Positions 39,981 through 50,116 of a DNA stretch of 64,000 bases are shown here, in pieces (position 1 is the stretch's first letter; every line of letters starts with the position of its first letter). The position numbers were made by a program, and so were the translations under genes. Below the pieces are notes generated by a model. It was not told the DNA's origin, did not search any database, and saw nothing but the letters and a program-made list of their open reading frames with translations. The DNA comes from Simplicispira sedimenti (GTDB taxonomy: Bacteria; Pseudomonadota; Gammaproteobacteria; Burkholderiales; Burkholderiaceae_C): the NCBI RefSeq assembly GCF_022760965.1, contig NZ_JAKVIJ010000002.1, positions 186,001 through 250,000 of the forward strand, written 5' to 3'.

Positions 39981-40598
39981 TCAGGGCTTTGCGCCCGTAG
40001 GGAAGGGCCAGGCCGCCTGGGGATTGAGCGTGGTCTGTGCGGCAGGGGCTGCAGGCTTTTCTGCAGCGGCCTTCTTGGCGGGTGCGGCTTTCTTCGCAGG
40101 GGCTGCGGCCTTCTTTGCAGGAGCTGCGGCCTTCTTTGCAGGAGCAGCGGCCTTCTTGGCGTGTGCAGCCTTCTTCGCAGGAGCAGCGGCTTTCTTCGCA
40201 GGAGCAGCGGCCTTCTTGGCGGGTGCAGCGGCCTTCTTTGCAGGAGCAGCAGCCTTCTTCGCAGGAGCGGCAGCCTTCTTCGCAGGAGCAGCGGCCTTCT
40301 TCGCAGGAGCGGCAGCCTTCTTCGCAGGAGCAGCGGCCTTCTTCGCAGGAGCAGCGGCCTTCTTCGCAGGAGCAGCAGCCTTCTTCGCAGGAGCGGCAGC
40401 TTTCTTGGCGGGAGCAGCGGCCTTCTTCGCAGGAGGGGCAGCCTTCTTGGCGGGTGCAGCGGCCTTCTTCGCAGGAGCAGCGGCCTTCTTGGCGGGTGCA
40501 GCGGCCTTCTTCGCTGGGGCAGCAGCCTTCTTGGCCGGTGCAGCTTTCTTCGCAGGGGCGGCGGCCTTCTTGGCGGCCGGTTTCTTCGCAGTTGCCAT
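39981..40598 (-). CDS. Histone H1-like Ala/Lys/Pro repeat DNA-binding protein
   Basis: A 205-residue, very basic low-complexity protein made mainly of the heptapeptide PAKKAAA repeated about 20 times, ending in a non-repeat tail (AAQTTLNPQAAWPFPTG). Such proteins resemble the eukaryotic H1 tail and bind DNA non-specifically, condensing the nucleoid (HctB/BpH1-like). Two ATGs are adjacent. The second, at 40598, is better spaced (6 nt) from AGGAG and was chosen. The 21-bp repeats make repeat number prone to change between strains. It is transcribed away from nrdB. Confidence 0.88.
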   Translation of the reverse strand: MATAKKPAAKKAAAPAKKAAPAKKAAAPAKKAAAPAKKAAAPAKKAAAPAKKAAPPAKKAAAPAKKAAAPAKKAAAPAKKAAAPAKKAAAPAKKAAAPAKKAAAPAKKAAAPAKKAAAPAKKAAAPAKKAAAPAKKAAAPAKKAAHAKKAAAPAKKAAAPAKKAAAPAKKAAPAKKAAAEKPAAPAAQTTLNPQAAWPFPTGAKP

Positions 40599-40768
40599 CA
40601 TTTTCTCCTTGGGTCATTGGATTGAGAGCACTTCAGGTCTGCGCAAGACCCGAAGCGATCCATGGCGTTGGGGACCCTCCCATCTCCATGAATGCAGTAA
40701 CGCTCCGCAGTACGGCCTGGGGTGGGCCGTGGTGTGCGGGGCGTGGTGTGTTGTGGCATGGCGCTGTG

Positions 40769-41968
40769 TCAATCCCAGGAGAGTGCGCCGCCCGATTGGT
40801 ACTCGATCACGCGGGTTTCGAAGAAGTTGCGTTCCTTCTTCAGGTCGATCATTTCGCTCATCCACGGGAACGGGTTTTCCTCGTGGGGGAAGAGTGCCTC
40901 CAGTCCGATCTGCTGGGCACGGCGATTGGCGATGTAACGCAGGTAGCCTTTGAACATCGATGCGTTCATGCCGAGCACGCCCCGGGGCATGGTGTCCTCG
41001 GCGTATCGGTATTCCAGATCGACGGCCTGCGCGAACAAGGCCTTGATCTCTTCCTTGAAATGCGCTGTCCACAGGTGTGGGTTCTCCAGCTTGATCTGGT
41101 TGATCAGATCGATGCCGAAGTTGCAGTGCATGGACTCGTCGCGCAGGATGTATTGGTACTGCTCGGCGGCCCCGGTCATCTTGTTCTGACGGCCCAGGGC
41201 GAGGATCTGGGTGAAGCCGACGTAGAAGAACAGCCCTTCCATCAGGCAGGCAAAGACGATCAGGCTCTTGAGCAGCTTCTGGTCGTTGTCGGGTGTGCCG
41301 GTGTGGAAGGCCGGGTCCATGATGGTGTCGATGAACGGCACCAGGAATTCGTCCTTGTCGCGGATGGACGGGACCTCATGGTAGGCATTGAAGATCTCGC
41401 CCTCGTCCAGCCCCAGAGACTCGACGATGTACTGATAGGCATGCGTGTGGATGGCTTCTTCGAAGGCCTGGCGCAACAGGAACTGGCGGCACTCCGGAGC
41501 TGTGATGTGGCGGTAGGTGCCGAGCACGATGTTGTTGGCCGCCAGCGAGTCTGCTGTGACGAAGAAACCGAGGTTGCGCTTGACGATGCGCCGCTCATCT
41601 TCGGTCAGGCCCTGGGGGTTCTTCCACAGCGCGATATCGCGCGACATGTTGACCTCTTGCGGCATCCAGTGATTGGCGCAAGTGGCGAGGTACTTCTCCC
41701 AGGCCCACTGGTACTTGAAGGGCACCAACTGGTTGACATCGGTCTTGCCGTTGATGATGCGCTTGTCGGCGGCCTGGATGCGGTGTGTGCCCGATGCTCT
41801 GGATTCGGGAGCGGTGCGGGCAGGGGCCACGGTGCTTGCAGCGGTGCGGTCGGTTTGTGCTGCAGTGGCGGATGGAGGCGGTGGCGTGTCCACCACGCGG
41901 TGTTGTTGCAGACCAGCGTATGCGGTTTTTGCCAATGCGGAGGTGACTTCTTCGTCCCAGGTCAACAT
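40769..41968 (-). CDS. nrdB: Class Ia ribonucleotide reductase, beta subunit
   Basis: NrdB houses the diiron-tyrosyl radical needed by NrdA to make deoxynucleotides. The 399-residue product has the metal ligands and radical site in FEEAIHTHAYQYIVESL (E-x2-H-x3-Y) and DSLAANNIV, then EGLFFYVGFTQILAL, YQYILRDESMHCNFGIDLINQI and the C-terminal FFETRVIEYQSGG. An N-terminal extension of about 45 residues, rich in Ala/Pro/Thr, precedes the conserved core. It follows nrdA after 130 bp with no clear terminator, so the two probably share a transcript. Confidence 0.95.
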   Translation of the reverse strand: MLTWDEEVTSALAKTAYAGLQQHRVVDTPPPPSATAAQTDRTAASTVAPARTAPESRASGTHRIQAADKRIINGKTDVNQLVPFKYQWAWEKYLATCANHWMPQEVNMSRDIALWKNPQGLTEDERRIVKRNLGFFVTADSLAANNIVLGTYRHITAPECRQFLLRQAFEEAIHTHAYQYIVESLGLDEGEIFNAYHEVPSIRDKDEFLVPFIDTIMDPAFHTGTPDNDQKLLKSLIVFACLMEGLFFYVGFTQILALGRQNKMTGAAEQYQYILRDESMHCNFGIDLINQIKLENPHLWTAHFKEEIKALFAQAVDLEYRYAEDTMPRGVLGMNASMFKGYLRYIANRRAQQIGLEALFPHEENPFPWMSEMIDLKKERNFFETRVIEYQSGGALSWD

Positions 41969-42098
41969 GGTTTTTCCAGTGCGTGAATTATGGAAGCAGC
42001 GCTGCAAAAAGAAAAGCACGCTTGCGTTGCGCTGCGCGGATTTGTTGCGTCAAAACACACGCAAGGCGATGCAGAGATCGCGTCTTGCGTGTGTGCGA

Positions 42099-45005
42099 TC
42101 ACTGACAGGCTTCGCAGGAGGGATCGTCGATGGCGCACATGCGCACATCACTGGCAGGCAGGTCGCCATGGCCCGTGCTCGTGGAAGATGCACTGGCCGT
42201 CAGGGCCTGCGCATCCATATCGGTGGAGACGGCGTTGAGCTGTCGCTTGTTCACGGTGCTCATCTCCACATGGCTGGCACTCTGCGTGCGCAGGTAGTAG
42301 GTGGTCTTGAGCCCACGCAGCCACGCCAGTCGGTACAGCGCATCGAGCTTCTTGCCGGAGGCGCCGGCCATGTAGATGTTCAGGCTCTGAGCCTGATCGA
42401 TCCATTTCTGGCGCCGCGCGGCGGCTTCCACCAACCAGCTTGGATCGATCTCGAAGGCCGTTGCATAGAGCCCCTTGATCTCCTGCGGAACGCGGTCGAT
42501 CGGCAGCAAGGAACCATTGAAATGCTTGAGGTCCATGAGCATCACCTCGTCCCACAAACCCAGTGCCTTGAGCTCGCTCACCAGCGCTTGGTTGACCACG
42601 GTGAACTCGCCCGACAGGTTGGATTTCACCGACAGGTTGCCGAAGCAGGGTTCGATGGACGCATCCACGCCCACGATGTTGGAGATGGTGGCGGTCGGTG
42701 CAATCGCCACACAGTTGGAGTTGCGCATGCCGTCATGCCTGATCTTTTGGCGCAGTGCATCCCAGTTCAGTGTGGTGCTGCGGTCCACTTCCACATGGCC
42801 GCCACGTTCGCGTGCGAGCAGGTCGATGCTGTCGAGCGGGAGGATCCCCTGGTCCCACAGGGAGCCTTGGTAGCTGGAATAGCGCCCGCGCTCTGCTGCC
42901 AGGTCGGATGATGCCCAGTAGGCGTAGTAGCACAGCGCCTCCGTGGAATGGTCTGCGAAAACCACCGCCGCCTCGCTGGCGTAGGGGATGCGCAGTGCGT
43001 ACAGCGCATCCTGAAACCCCATCAGGCCCAGCCCCACCGGGCGGTGGCGCAGGTTGGCATCGCGTGCTTTCTTCACGGCGTAGTAGTTGATGTCGATCAC
43101 GTTGTCGAGCATGCGCATGGCCGTGCCCACCGTGCGCCGCAGCTTGTCATGGTCTATGCCGCCGTCCTTGATGTGGCGTGCCAGGTTGATGGAGCCCAGG
43201 TTGCACACAGCGGTTTCTTGGTCGCTGGTGTTGAGGGTGATTTCCGTGCACAGGTTGGACGAGTGCACCACCCCTGCGTGTTGCTGAGGCGAGCGCACGT
43301 TGCAGGCGTCCTTGAATGTGATCCATGGATGGCCTGTTTCGAACAGCATGGTCAGCATCTTGCGCCACAGGTCCGTGGCCTGCACGGTCTTGGTGGGGTG
43401 AATGTCGCCGCGCTGCGCCTTGTCTTCGTAGGCCAGATAGGCCGCCTCAAAATCGGTGCCATAGCGCTCGTGCAGGTCGGGCACGTCGGCAGGCGAAAAC
43501 AGGGTCCAGGGGCCGTTTTCCAGCACACGTTTCATGAACAGATCCGGAATCCAGTGGGCCGTGTTCATGTCGTGCGTGCGGCGCCTGTCATCGCCCGTGT
43601 TTTTGCGCAGCTCCAGGAACTCTTCGATGTCCAGGTGCCAGGTCTCCAGGTAGGCGCACACCGCGCCCTTGCGTTTGCCGCCTTGGTTCACGGCCACGGC
43701 GGTGTCGTTGACGACCTTGAGGAAAGGCACCACGCCCTGGGACTGGCCGTTGGTTCCCTGGATATGGCTGCCCAGTGCGCGCACGCGCGTCCAGTCGTTG
43801 CCCAGACCACCTGCGTACTTGGACAGCAGGGCGTTCTCCTTGAGCGATTCGTAGATGCCGTCGAGCGTGTCGGGTACGGTGGTGAGATAGCAGCTCGACA
43901 GTTGCGAGCGCGGCGTACCGCTGTTGAACAGCGTGGGCGTGCTCGACATGAAGTCAAACGACGACAGCAGCTCATAGAACTCGATGGCGCGGGCCTCGCG
44001 GTCGATCTCGTTCAGTGCCAGTCCCATGGCCACGCGCATGAAGAAGGCCTGGGGCAGTTCAAAGCGCCGTTGCTGTACGTGCAGAAAGTAGCGGTCGTAC
44101 AGGGTTTGCAGCCCCAGGTAGTCGAACTGCAGGTCGCGCGAGGGCACCAGTGCGGCCCCCAGGCGCTGCACATCGAACTGCAGCAGCCTTTCGTCCAACA
44201 GGCGGTGCTCTACACCCTTGCGCAGACCCTCGACAAACTGCTCGCCATAGTGGGGGGTGAGCTCGGCATGTGTTTGCTCATGTCCCAGAACTTCCCGGAC
44301 GATGGAGTGCAGCAGCAGGCGTGCTGTCGCATAGGTGTAGCCGGGCTCCTTCTCGATCAGGGTGCGTGCGGCCAGGATGGCGGCCTTGTGCACGTCCTGC
44401 ACGGCAATGCCGTCGTACAGATTGCGCAGCGTTTCCTGCACGATGGGCGCGGCCTGCACCGTCGCATCCAGGCCGGTACATGCCGACTCCACCAGCGCTC
44501 GCAGGCTGTGCACGTCCAGCGCGCGCCTTTGGGAGCCATCGGTCACATGCAGCACCGGCGTGGCGTCCTGAGGGGGCTGTGCCGTTCGCTGCCGCTCCTG
44601 TGCCCGTTGCTCGCGGTACAGCACATAGGCACGCGCCACTTCGTGGTGGCCGCCGCGCATCAGTCCCAGTTCCACCTGGTCCTGCACGTCCTCGATGTGG
44701 AAGGTGCCGCCATGGGGGCGCGAGCGCAGCAGGGCGCGGACCACGGTGTGGGTCAATGCCTCCACCGCATCACGCACACTGGCCGATACGGCGCCTTGGG
44801 TACCGTGCACTGCCAGGAAGGCTTTCATCATGGCCACAGCGATCTTGGGAGGCTCGAAAGGAACCACCGCACCATTGCGGCGAATGATCTGGTAGTGGGC
44901 CAGGCTCGACGTCCCGGGAACGGGTGGGGGCAAGGCGTGGGATGGCGGGGTCGCCATGGGCAGCGTGTGGGGTGCTGGTGCGGGGCTGGGCTGGGTGGTG
45001 GGCAC
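42099..45005 (-). CDS. nrdA: Class Ia ribonucleotide reductase, alpha subunit
   Basis: NrdA is the catalytic and allosteric subunit. The 968-residue product has a Pro-rich head, an N-terminal ATP-cone (YQIIRRNGAVVPFEPPKIAVAM) for dATP feedback, the active-site motif NLCTEITLNTSDQETAVCNLGSINLA, GLGLMGFQDALYAL, SNCVAIAPTATIS-like sequence and a C-terminal CEAC pair for re-reduction. The start is taken as GTG at 45005, which has a strong GGAGG 5-6 nt upstream; an in-frame ATG at 45083 lacks one. Two NrdR boxes lie upstream, so repression by NrdR-dATP is expected. Confidence 0.95.
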   Translation of the reverse strand: MPTTQPSPAPAPHTLPMATPPSHALPPPVPGTSSLAHYQIIRRNGAVVPFEPPKIAVAMMKAFLAVHGTQGAVSASVRDAVEALTHTVVRALLRSRPHGGTFHIEDVQDQVELGLMRGGHHEVARAYVLYREQRAQERQRTAQPPQDATPVLHVTDGSQRRALDVHSLRALVESACTGLDATVQAAPIVQETLRNLYDGIAVQDVHKAAILAARTLIEKEPGYTYATARLLLHSIVREVLGHEQTHAELTPHYGEQFVEGLRKGVEHRLLDERLLQFDVQRLGAALVPSRDLQFDYLGLQTLYDRYFLHVQQRRFELPQAFFMRVAMGLALNEIDREARAIEFYELLSSFDFMSSTPTLFNSGTPRSQLSSCYLTTVPDTLDGIYESLKENALLSKYAGGLGNDWTRVRALGSHIQGTNGQSQGVVPFLKVVNDTAVAVNQGGKRKGAVCAYLETWHLDIEEFLELRKNTGDDRRRTHDMNTAHWIPDLFMKRVLENGPWTLFSPADVPDLHERYGTDFEAAYLAYEDKAQRGDIHPTKTVQATDLWRKMLTMLFETGHPWITFKDACNVRSPQQHAGVVHSSNLCTEITLNTSDQETAVCNLGSINLARHIKDGGIDHDKLRRTVGTAMRMLDNVIDINYYAVKKARDANLRHRPVGLGLMGFQDALYALRIPYASEAAVVFADHSTEALCYYAYWASSDLAAERGRYSSYQGSLWDQGILPLDSIDLLARERGGHVEVDRSTTLNWDALRQKIRHDGMRNSNCVAIAPTATISNIVGVDASIEPCFGNLSVKSNLSGEFTVVNQALVSELKALGLWDEVMLMDLKHFNGSLLPIDRVPQEIKGLYATAFEIDPSWLVEAAARRQKWIDQAQSLNIYMAGASGKKLDALYRLAWLRGLKTTYYLRTQSASHVEMSTVNKRQLNAVSTDMDAQALTASASSTSTGHGDLPASDVRMCAIDDPSCEACQ

Positions 45006-45087
45006 GGTGTCCTCCAAAGGGTGGTCGAAACACGGACAAAGGGCAGCGCTGCTTGCGCTGCATGGTGTTTTGATAGCAGTCAATCAA

Positions 45088-45103
45088 ACACCATAGGTAA
45101 TGT
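45088..45103. promoter_or_regulatory. NrdR box 1 upstream of nrdA
   Basis: ACACCATAGGTAATGT matches the 16-bp NrdR consensus ACAC-ATAT--TAGTGT at most outer positions. It pairs with a perfect box 31 bp away, i.e. three helical turns, the spacing usual for NrdR. It overlaps the nrdA leader region. Confidence 0.85.
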
Positions 45104-45118
45104 TTTATTTGAAACAAA

Positions 45119-45134
45119 ACACTATATGTAGTGT
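45119..45134. promoter_or_regulatory. NrdR box 2 upstream of nrdA
   Basis: ACACTATATGTAGTGT is a near-perfect palindrome and an excellent NrdR box. With box 1 it brackets 15 bp, fitting cooperative NrdR binding over the nrdAB promoter. The nrdR gene itself is not in this window. Confidence 0.92.
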
Positions 45135-45209
45135 ATCGGCGATCCGAAAAACGTGCAGCACCGTGCCTGGCTTGCCGGTGGCAGGCCAGGGGTCAAGGGG
45201 TGGGGGAGG

Positions 45210-45792
45210 TTACGGACTAAGCGTGGTGGCCGGGAAGCGTTCGGGCGCCCAGCCGAGCAGGCCTTGCAGGCGGGGCCAGTCAAAACCAGCGCCCGGGTCG
45301 GCCTTGCGGCCTGGGGCGATGTGCTCGTGGCCCGCCACATGGGCAATGGGGTAGCGCAGTGCCAGGTCCTTGCAAAGCTGCGCCAGGGCTGTGTACTGTG
45401 CAGGCTCGAAGTGCAGGCCTTCCAGGCCTTCGAGCTCAATGCCGACCGAGTCGTCGTTGCACTCCATACGGCCTCGGTAGCTGGAGCGCCCGGCGTGCCA
45501 GGCGCGCTGGTCGCAATCCACAAACTGCCACAGTGCGCCTTTACGGGTGATAAAGAAATGGGCCGATACCTGCAGGCCTCGGATGCCTTGGAAGTAGGGG
45601 TGCGCATCCCAGTCCAGGCGGCCCACGAACAGGTCGTGCACGGCGCGCCCGCCATACTCACCGGGCGGCAGGCTGATGGAATGCACCACAATCAGATCGA
45701 TCAGGGCGCCCTCGGGCCGTGGGCCGCAATGGGGCGAAGACAGGGCCTTGGCGCCAGTGTGCCAGCCACCCTGCCAGGGCTGCGTATTGGGC

Positions 45793-45812
<20 letters not shown>
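45210..45812 (-). CDS. ampD: 1,6-anhydro-N-acetylmuramyl-L-alanine amidase AmpD
   Basis: AmpD cuts the peptide from anhydro-muropeptides in the cytoplasm during murein recycling and so limits beta-lactamase induction. The 200-residue product has the zinc ligands in LIVVHSISLPPG, VGIELEG and GHEHIAPGRKADPGAGFDW. QVSAHFFITRKGALWQFVD is also typical. No signal peptide is present, which separates AmpD from the periplasmic AmiA/AmpDh forms. Its start overlaps the pilR stop region by 20 nt. Confidence 0.95.
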
Positions 45813-47289
<1,477 letters not shown>

Positions 47290-47294
47290 GGGAA

Positions 47295-49016
47295 TCAAAC
47301 AACAACGGTGTCAAACAGCGACGCAGGCTCCTTCAGCCGCCCGGTCTTGCGGAAGCTTACCGTGAAGGCATTGCCCTGCATATCGCCACGCTGGGTGGTG
47401 CGCCCTGTCCGCTGGTAATCGATGGTGGCGCCATGGCGCTCGCACAGCTCTCTGCAGATGTACAGGCCCAGCCCGCTGGAGCGGCTCTCGGACGAGAAGA
47501 AGGGTTCGAACAGGTGGCGCTCGATCGACTGGTCCAGTGGCGCGCCATCGCTCCAGACCTGCACGCTGGCGCGGCCAGAGGCCGTCACGCGGGTGGACAA
47601 TTGCAGGGAGTCTTCCTCGGGGCCCATGTAGCGCAGCGCGTTGTCCAGCAGGTTGAACAGCACGCGCCGCAGGTGCTCGGGATCGAACTCCACATGGATG
47701 TCTTGCGCACCCAGATGGAGTTGACCGCGCCGTCGCGCGGGGTCCTGGTCGCGCCAGTCATGCCAGACCTGCGCTACGGTGCCGTCCAGCGCAATGGTGG
47801 ATGAGTTTGCGTGGCTGATCTGGTGCTTGACGCGTGCGATGTCCAGAATCTCCTCGGCAATGCGCGCCAGTCGGTCGGCGTTTTGCTGCACCATCTGGGT
47901 CAGGCGCTGATGCGTCGGATCTTTGAGGTCTTCCTCCAGGAGGGCGGTGGCCTGCACGATGGCGGCCAGCGGGTTGCGGATTTCATGGGCCACGGCAGCC
48001 GACATGCGCCCCATGGCGGCCAGCTTCTCGGTGCGCAGGCGGGCCTGCATCTCCCGCAGGTCGTGCAGAAACACCACGCACAGGCGCTCTTCTTCGGCGG
48101 TGGGGTGTTCCTGGTCGCTCGATGTCAGCCAGGTCTGCGCGTGCAGGCCCACGGGGCTCTGGCCCTCGGCCAGCAGGTTGACGTCGGCCACTTGCGATTG
48201 TCCCTGGCGGAAGCACCTGCGCGCCAGCAGCATCAGGGGGTGCCAGTAGCGGTTCTCCAGGAGGCTGAACGGCGGTTGCATATGGGCGGCACAGCCGAGA
48301 AGTGCCAGTGCGGCCGGGTTGGCCATGCGCACCGTGAACGCCTCGTCCACGACGAGCACGCCGTCGTTCAGGTTCTTGATCACCAGGCTGCTGACCTGTC
48401 CTTGCACCTGTGCCGCCATGCGGTTGGTGTGGGCCAGGCGCTGCTCGCGCACCAGGCGCGTGGCCAGCTGGTGCGTGAGAAAGGCCACGATGAAGTAGCC
48501 TGTTCCAGTGAGTGCCGCCTGGAGATAGTGTGGTGCAGCGTCGCCCCCGGCGGGGGTGGTGCTCATCCAGGTCGCCCAGCCCAGCAGCAGCAGCGTGGCC
48601 GCGGCCGTGGTGCCCAGCGCCAGGGTCAGGGTGCCCAGGACTGCCGCCATCAGGATGGGCATTCCGAACAGCGGCGTGAAATTCATGCCGCCGCTGTGCA
48701 ATGTCTGCAAGGCTGCAACCACCGCCAGATCCACGCCGATGGTGGGCAACCAGTGCAAGCCCGCCTGGGGGCGCGGTGCCTGGCGCCGGGACATGACGCG
48801 CACCGCGATCGAGGACACCAGATAAGCCAGGCACAGTGCCACCATCCAGGACTCGGTGTTCTGGTTCAGCACCAGGCCTGTTGCCATGAACAGCAGCAGC
48901 GTCAGCGCCACCATCACCCGGCCGGTCAGAAATCCATGCCAGAGCCGCAGAAACGGGGCGTCTTCGGCACCTGGGGCCATGAGAGGCACCATGGCGGGCT
49001 GGGGCTCAGCGTGCAT
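47295..49016 (-). CDS. pilS: Sensor histidine kinase PilS
   Basis: PilS senses pilin levels in the inner membrane and phosphorylates PilR. The 573-residue product has about six membrane helices in the first 200 residues, a PAS-like domain (LNDGVLVVDEAFTVRMANPAALALLG), the HisKA H-box AAVAHEIRNPLAAIVQATAL and a C-terminal ATPase domain (LFNLLDNALRY, SSGLGLYICRELCERHGATI). The ATG at 49016 overlaps the PP0621 gene's 3' end by 11 nt. The type IV pilin gene itself is not in this window. Confidence 0.93.
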   Translation of the reverse strand: MHAEPQPAMVPLMAPGAEDAPFLRLWHGFLTGRVMVALTLLLFMATGLVLNQNTESWMVALCLAYLVSSIAVRVMSRRQAPRPQAGLHWLPTIGVDLAVVAALQTLHSGGMNFTPLFGMPILMAAVLGTLTLALGTTAAATLLLLGWATWMSTTPAGGDAAPHYLQAALTGTGYFIVAFLTHQLATRLVREQRLAHTNRMAAQVQGQVSSLVIKNLNDGVLVVDEAFTVRMANPAALALLGCAAHMQPPFSLLENRYWHPLMLLARRCFRQGQSQVADVNLLAEGQSPVGLHAQTWLTSSDQEHPTAEEERLCVVFLHDLREMQARLRTEKLAAMGRMSAAVAHEIRNPLAAIVQATALLEEDLKDPTHQRLTQMVQQNADRLARIAEEILDIARVKHQISHANSSTIALDGTVAQVWHDWRDQDPARRRGQLHLGAQDIHVEFDPEHLRRVLFNLLDNALRYMGPEEDSLQLSTRVTASGRASVQVWSDGAPLDQSIERHLFEPFFSSESRSSGLGLYICRELCERHGATIDYQRTGRTTQRGDMQGNAFTVSFRKTGRLKEPASLFDTVVV

Positions 49017-49233
49017 CGCGTTGCTGGTGCTCCGCGCAGCAATAGTGGCGCGCATCGATGGTGATCGCCTCGTCGCGGGGCAGGTGCACACCGCAATGGG
49101 CGCAGGCCACCATATCCTGCGGGGCGGCTGGAGGCGGGGGACTTGCTCTGTGTGTGGGGGGTGGGCTGCGCCTCTGCTGGCGCCACAAGGCATAGGCCAG
49201 CGCCAGCACACCCAGCAGTACCAGGTACTTCAT
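49006..49233 (-). CDS. PP0621 family small membrane protein
   Basis: The 75-residue product has an N-terminal membrane helix (MKYLVLLGVLALAYALW), a Pro-rich linker and a C-terminal CX2C ... HYCC-type metal-binding region (ACAHCGVHLPRDEAI, DARHYCCAEH). It resembles the PP0621 family, which is of unknown function and usually sits next to pilS. It overlaps its neighbours on both sides: ATGA with the ccsA-like gene, and 11 nt with pilS. Confidence 0.85.
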   Translation of the reverse strand: MKYLVLLGVLALAYALWRQQRRSPPPTHRASPPPPAAPQDMVACAHCGVHLPRDEAITIDARHYCCAEHQQRDAR

Positions 49234-50027
49234 GCGGCGCGCCCCAGGACTACTTCCAGCGCAAAGCGCGATCCCACATATGCCAGCAGCAGCAGCAGCG
49301 CACCCGCATACAGCACGCGCACGGCGCTGCGACCGCGCCAGCCAAAGCGTTTTCGACCAATCAGCAGCGCCGCAAAAGTCAGCCAGGACAGCACAGAGAA
49401 CACGGCCTTGTGATCCCAGCGCCAGGCGCGGCCGTACAGTGCTTCGCTGAACAGCATGCCAGCGGCCAGGGTGGCGGTCAGCAGCACAAAACCCGCAGTG
49501 ACGAAGCGAAACGTCAGGCGCTCCAGGGTGAGCAGAGGCATGCCGCTGTGGGGGTCTTCGGCCAGCCGGATGCGGCGTTCGGCGCGCGTCATCAAGGCCG
49601 CATGCACCACCGCGGCCGCCAGCAGACCATAGGCCGAGATGCCCAGTGCCAGGTGCAACGGCAGCCAGGCCGTGGCTGACAGGGGCAGCGCACTGCCCGG
49701 AAACACCAGTGCCAGCAGCACGGCCACGCTGCCCAGTGCCGCCAGCGCCCAGCGCGCCTGCAGCTGGGGAAACAACTGGCGTTCGATGGCATATACCGTG
49801 AGCACCAGCCACGCGGTGACGGACAGCGCCGACGCAAAACCGAAACGCGGGGTGGGCTCCAGCATGGCCCAGGCCAATGCGCTGCCGTGCAATACCCACG
49901 CCAGCCACAAGGCTGCACGCGCGCTGCCTGCCTGCAGCGATGCCGCCGCAAGCGCTGGCACGGCATAGGCCGCTGCCGCTGCCAGCCCGAGCCACAGACC
50001 CACGGGAGAGCTACTCGCTAAAATCAT
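49230..50027 (-). CDS. CcsA/YpjD-type cytochrome c assembly membrane protein
   Basis: The 265-residue product has about eight membrane helices. It carries FPGSALPLSATAWLPLHLALGISAYGLLAAAVVHAAL and RAWRWDHKAVFSVLSWLTFAALLI, the conserved Trp-rich haem-handling region of the CcsA/HemX family. In beta-proteobacteria this gene lies between ffh and the PP0621-pilSR genes, as here. It may act in haem export or cytochrome c maturation; the exact role is not known. It is divergent from ffh with 89 bp between starts. Confidence 0.88.
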   Translation of the reverse strand: MILASSSPVGLWLGLAAAAAYAVPALAAASLQAGSARAALWLAWVLHGSALAWAMLEPTPRFGFASALSVTAWLVLTVYAIERQLFPQLQARWALAALGSVAVLLALVFPGSALPLSATAWLPLHLALGISAYGLLAAAVVHAALMTRAERRIRLAEDPHSGMPLLTLERLTFRFVTAGFVLLTATLAAGMLFSEALYGRAWRWDHKAVFSVLSWLTFAALLIGRKRFGWRGRSAVRVLYAGALLLLLAYVGSRFALEVVLGRAA

Positions 50028-50116
50028 GCTGCACAGTGTACCTTTCGCCCAGGCCGTGCGGCCTGGCGCGACCTCCCCCGCCGCAACCCTTTGCGGACTA
50101 TCCTGGAACCCCCGAC

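Noticed and set aside
39981..40598. Possible CRISPR array (regular 21-bp repeats)
   Set aside because: The units are contiguous codons without spacers and encode the histone-like repeats. No cas genes are nearby.
40024..41986. Plus-strand open frames over the histone gene with AAAFFAG repeats that look like a hydrophobic membrane protein
   Set aside because: They are the complement of the PAKKAAA repeats. The minus-strand frame has a Shine-Dalgarno, known protein type and a terminator.
45060..45087. Interspersed repeat copy next to the NrdR boxes
   Set aside because: Only TGTTTTGATAGC resembles the family. The rest is too weak to list as a copy.
50049..50066. 4.5S RNA or a terminator at the ffh leader hairpin
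   Set aside because: CCAGGCC-GTGC-GGCCTGG is only an 18-nt hairpin, far shorter than 4.5S RNA, with no U-tract.
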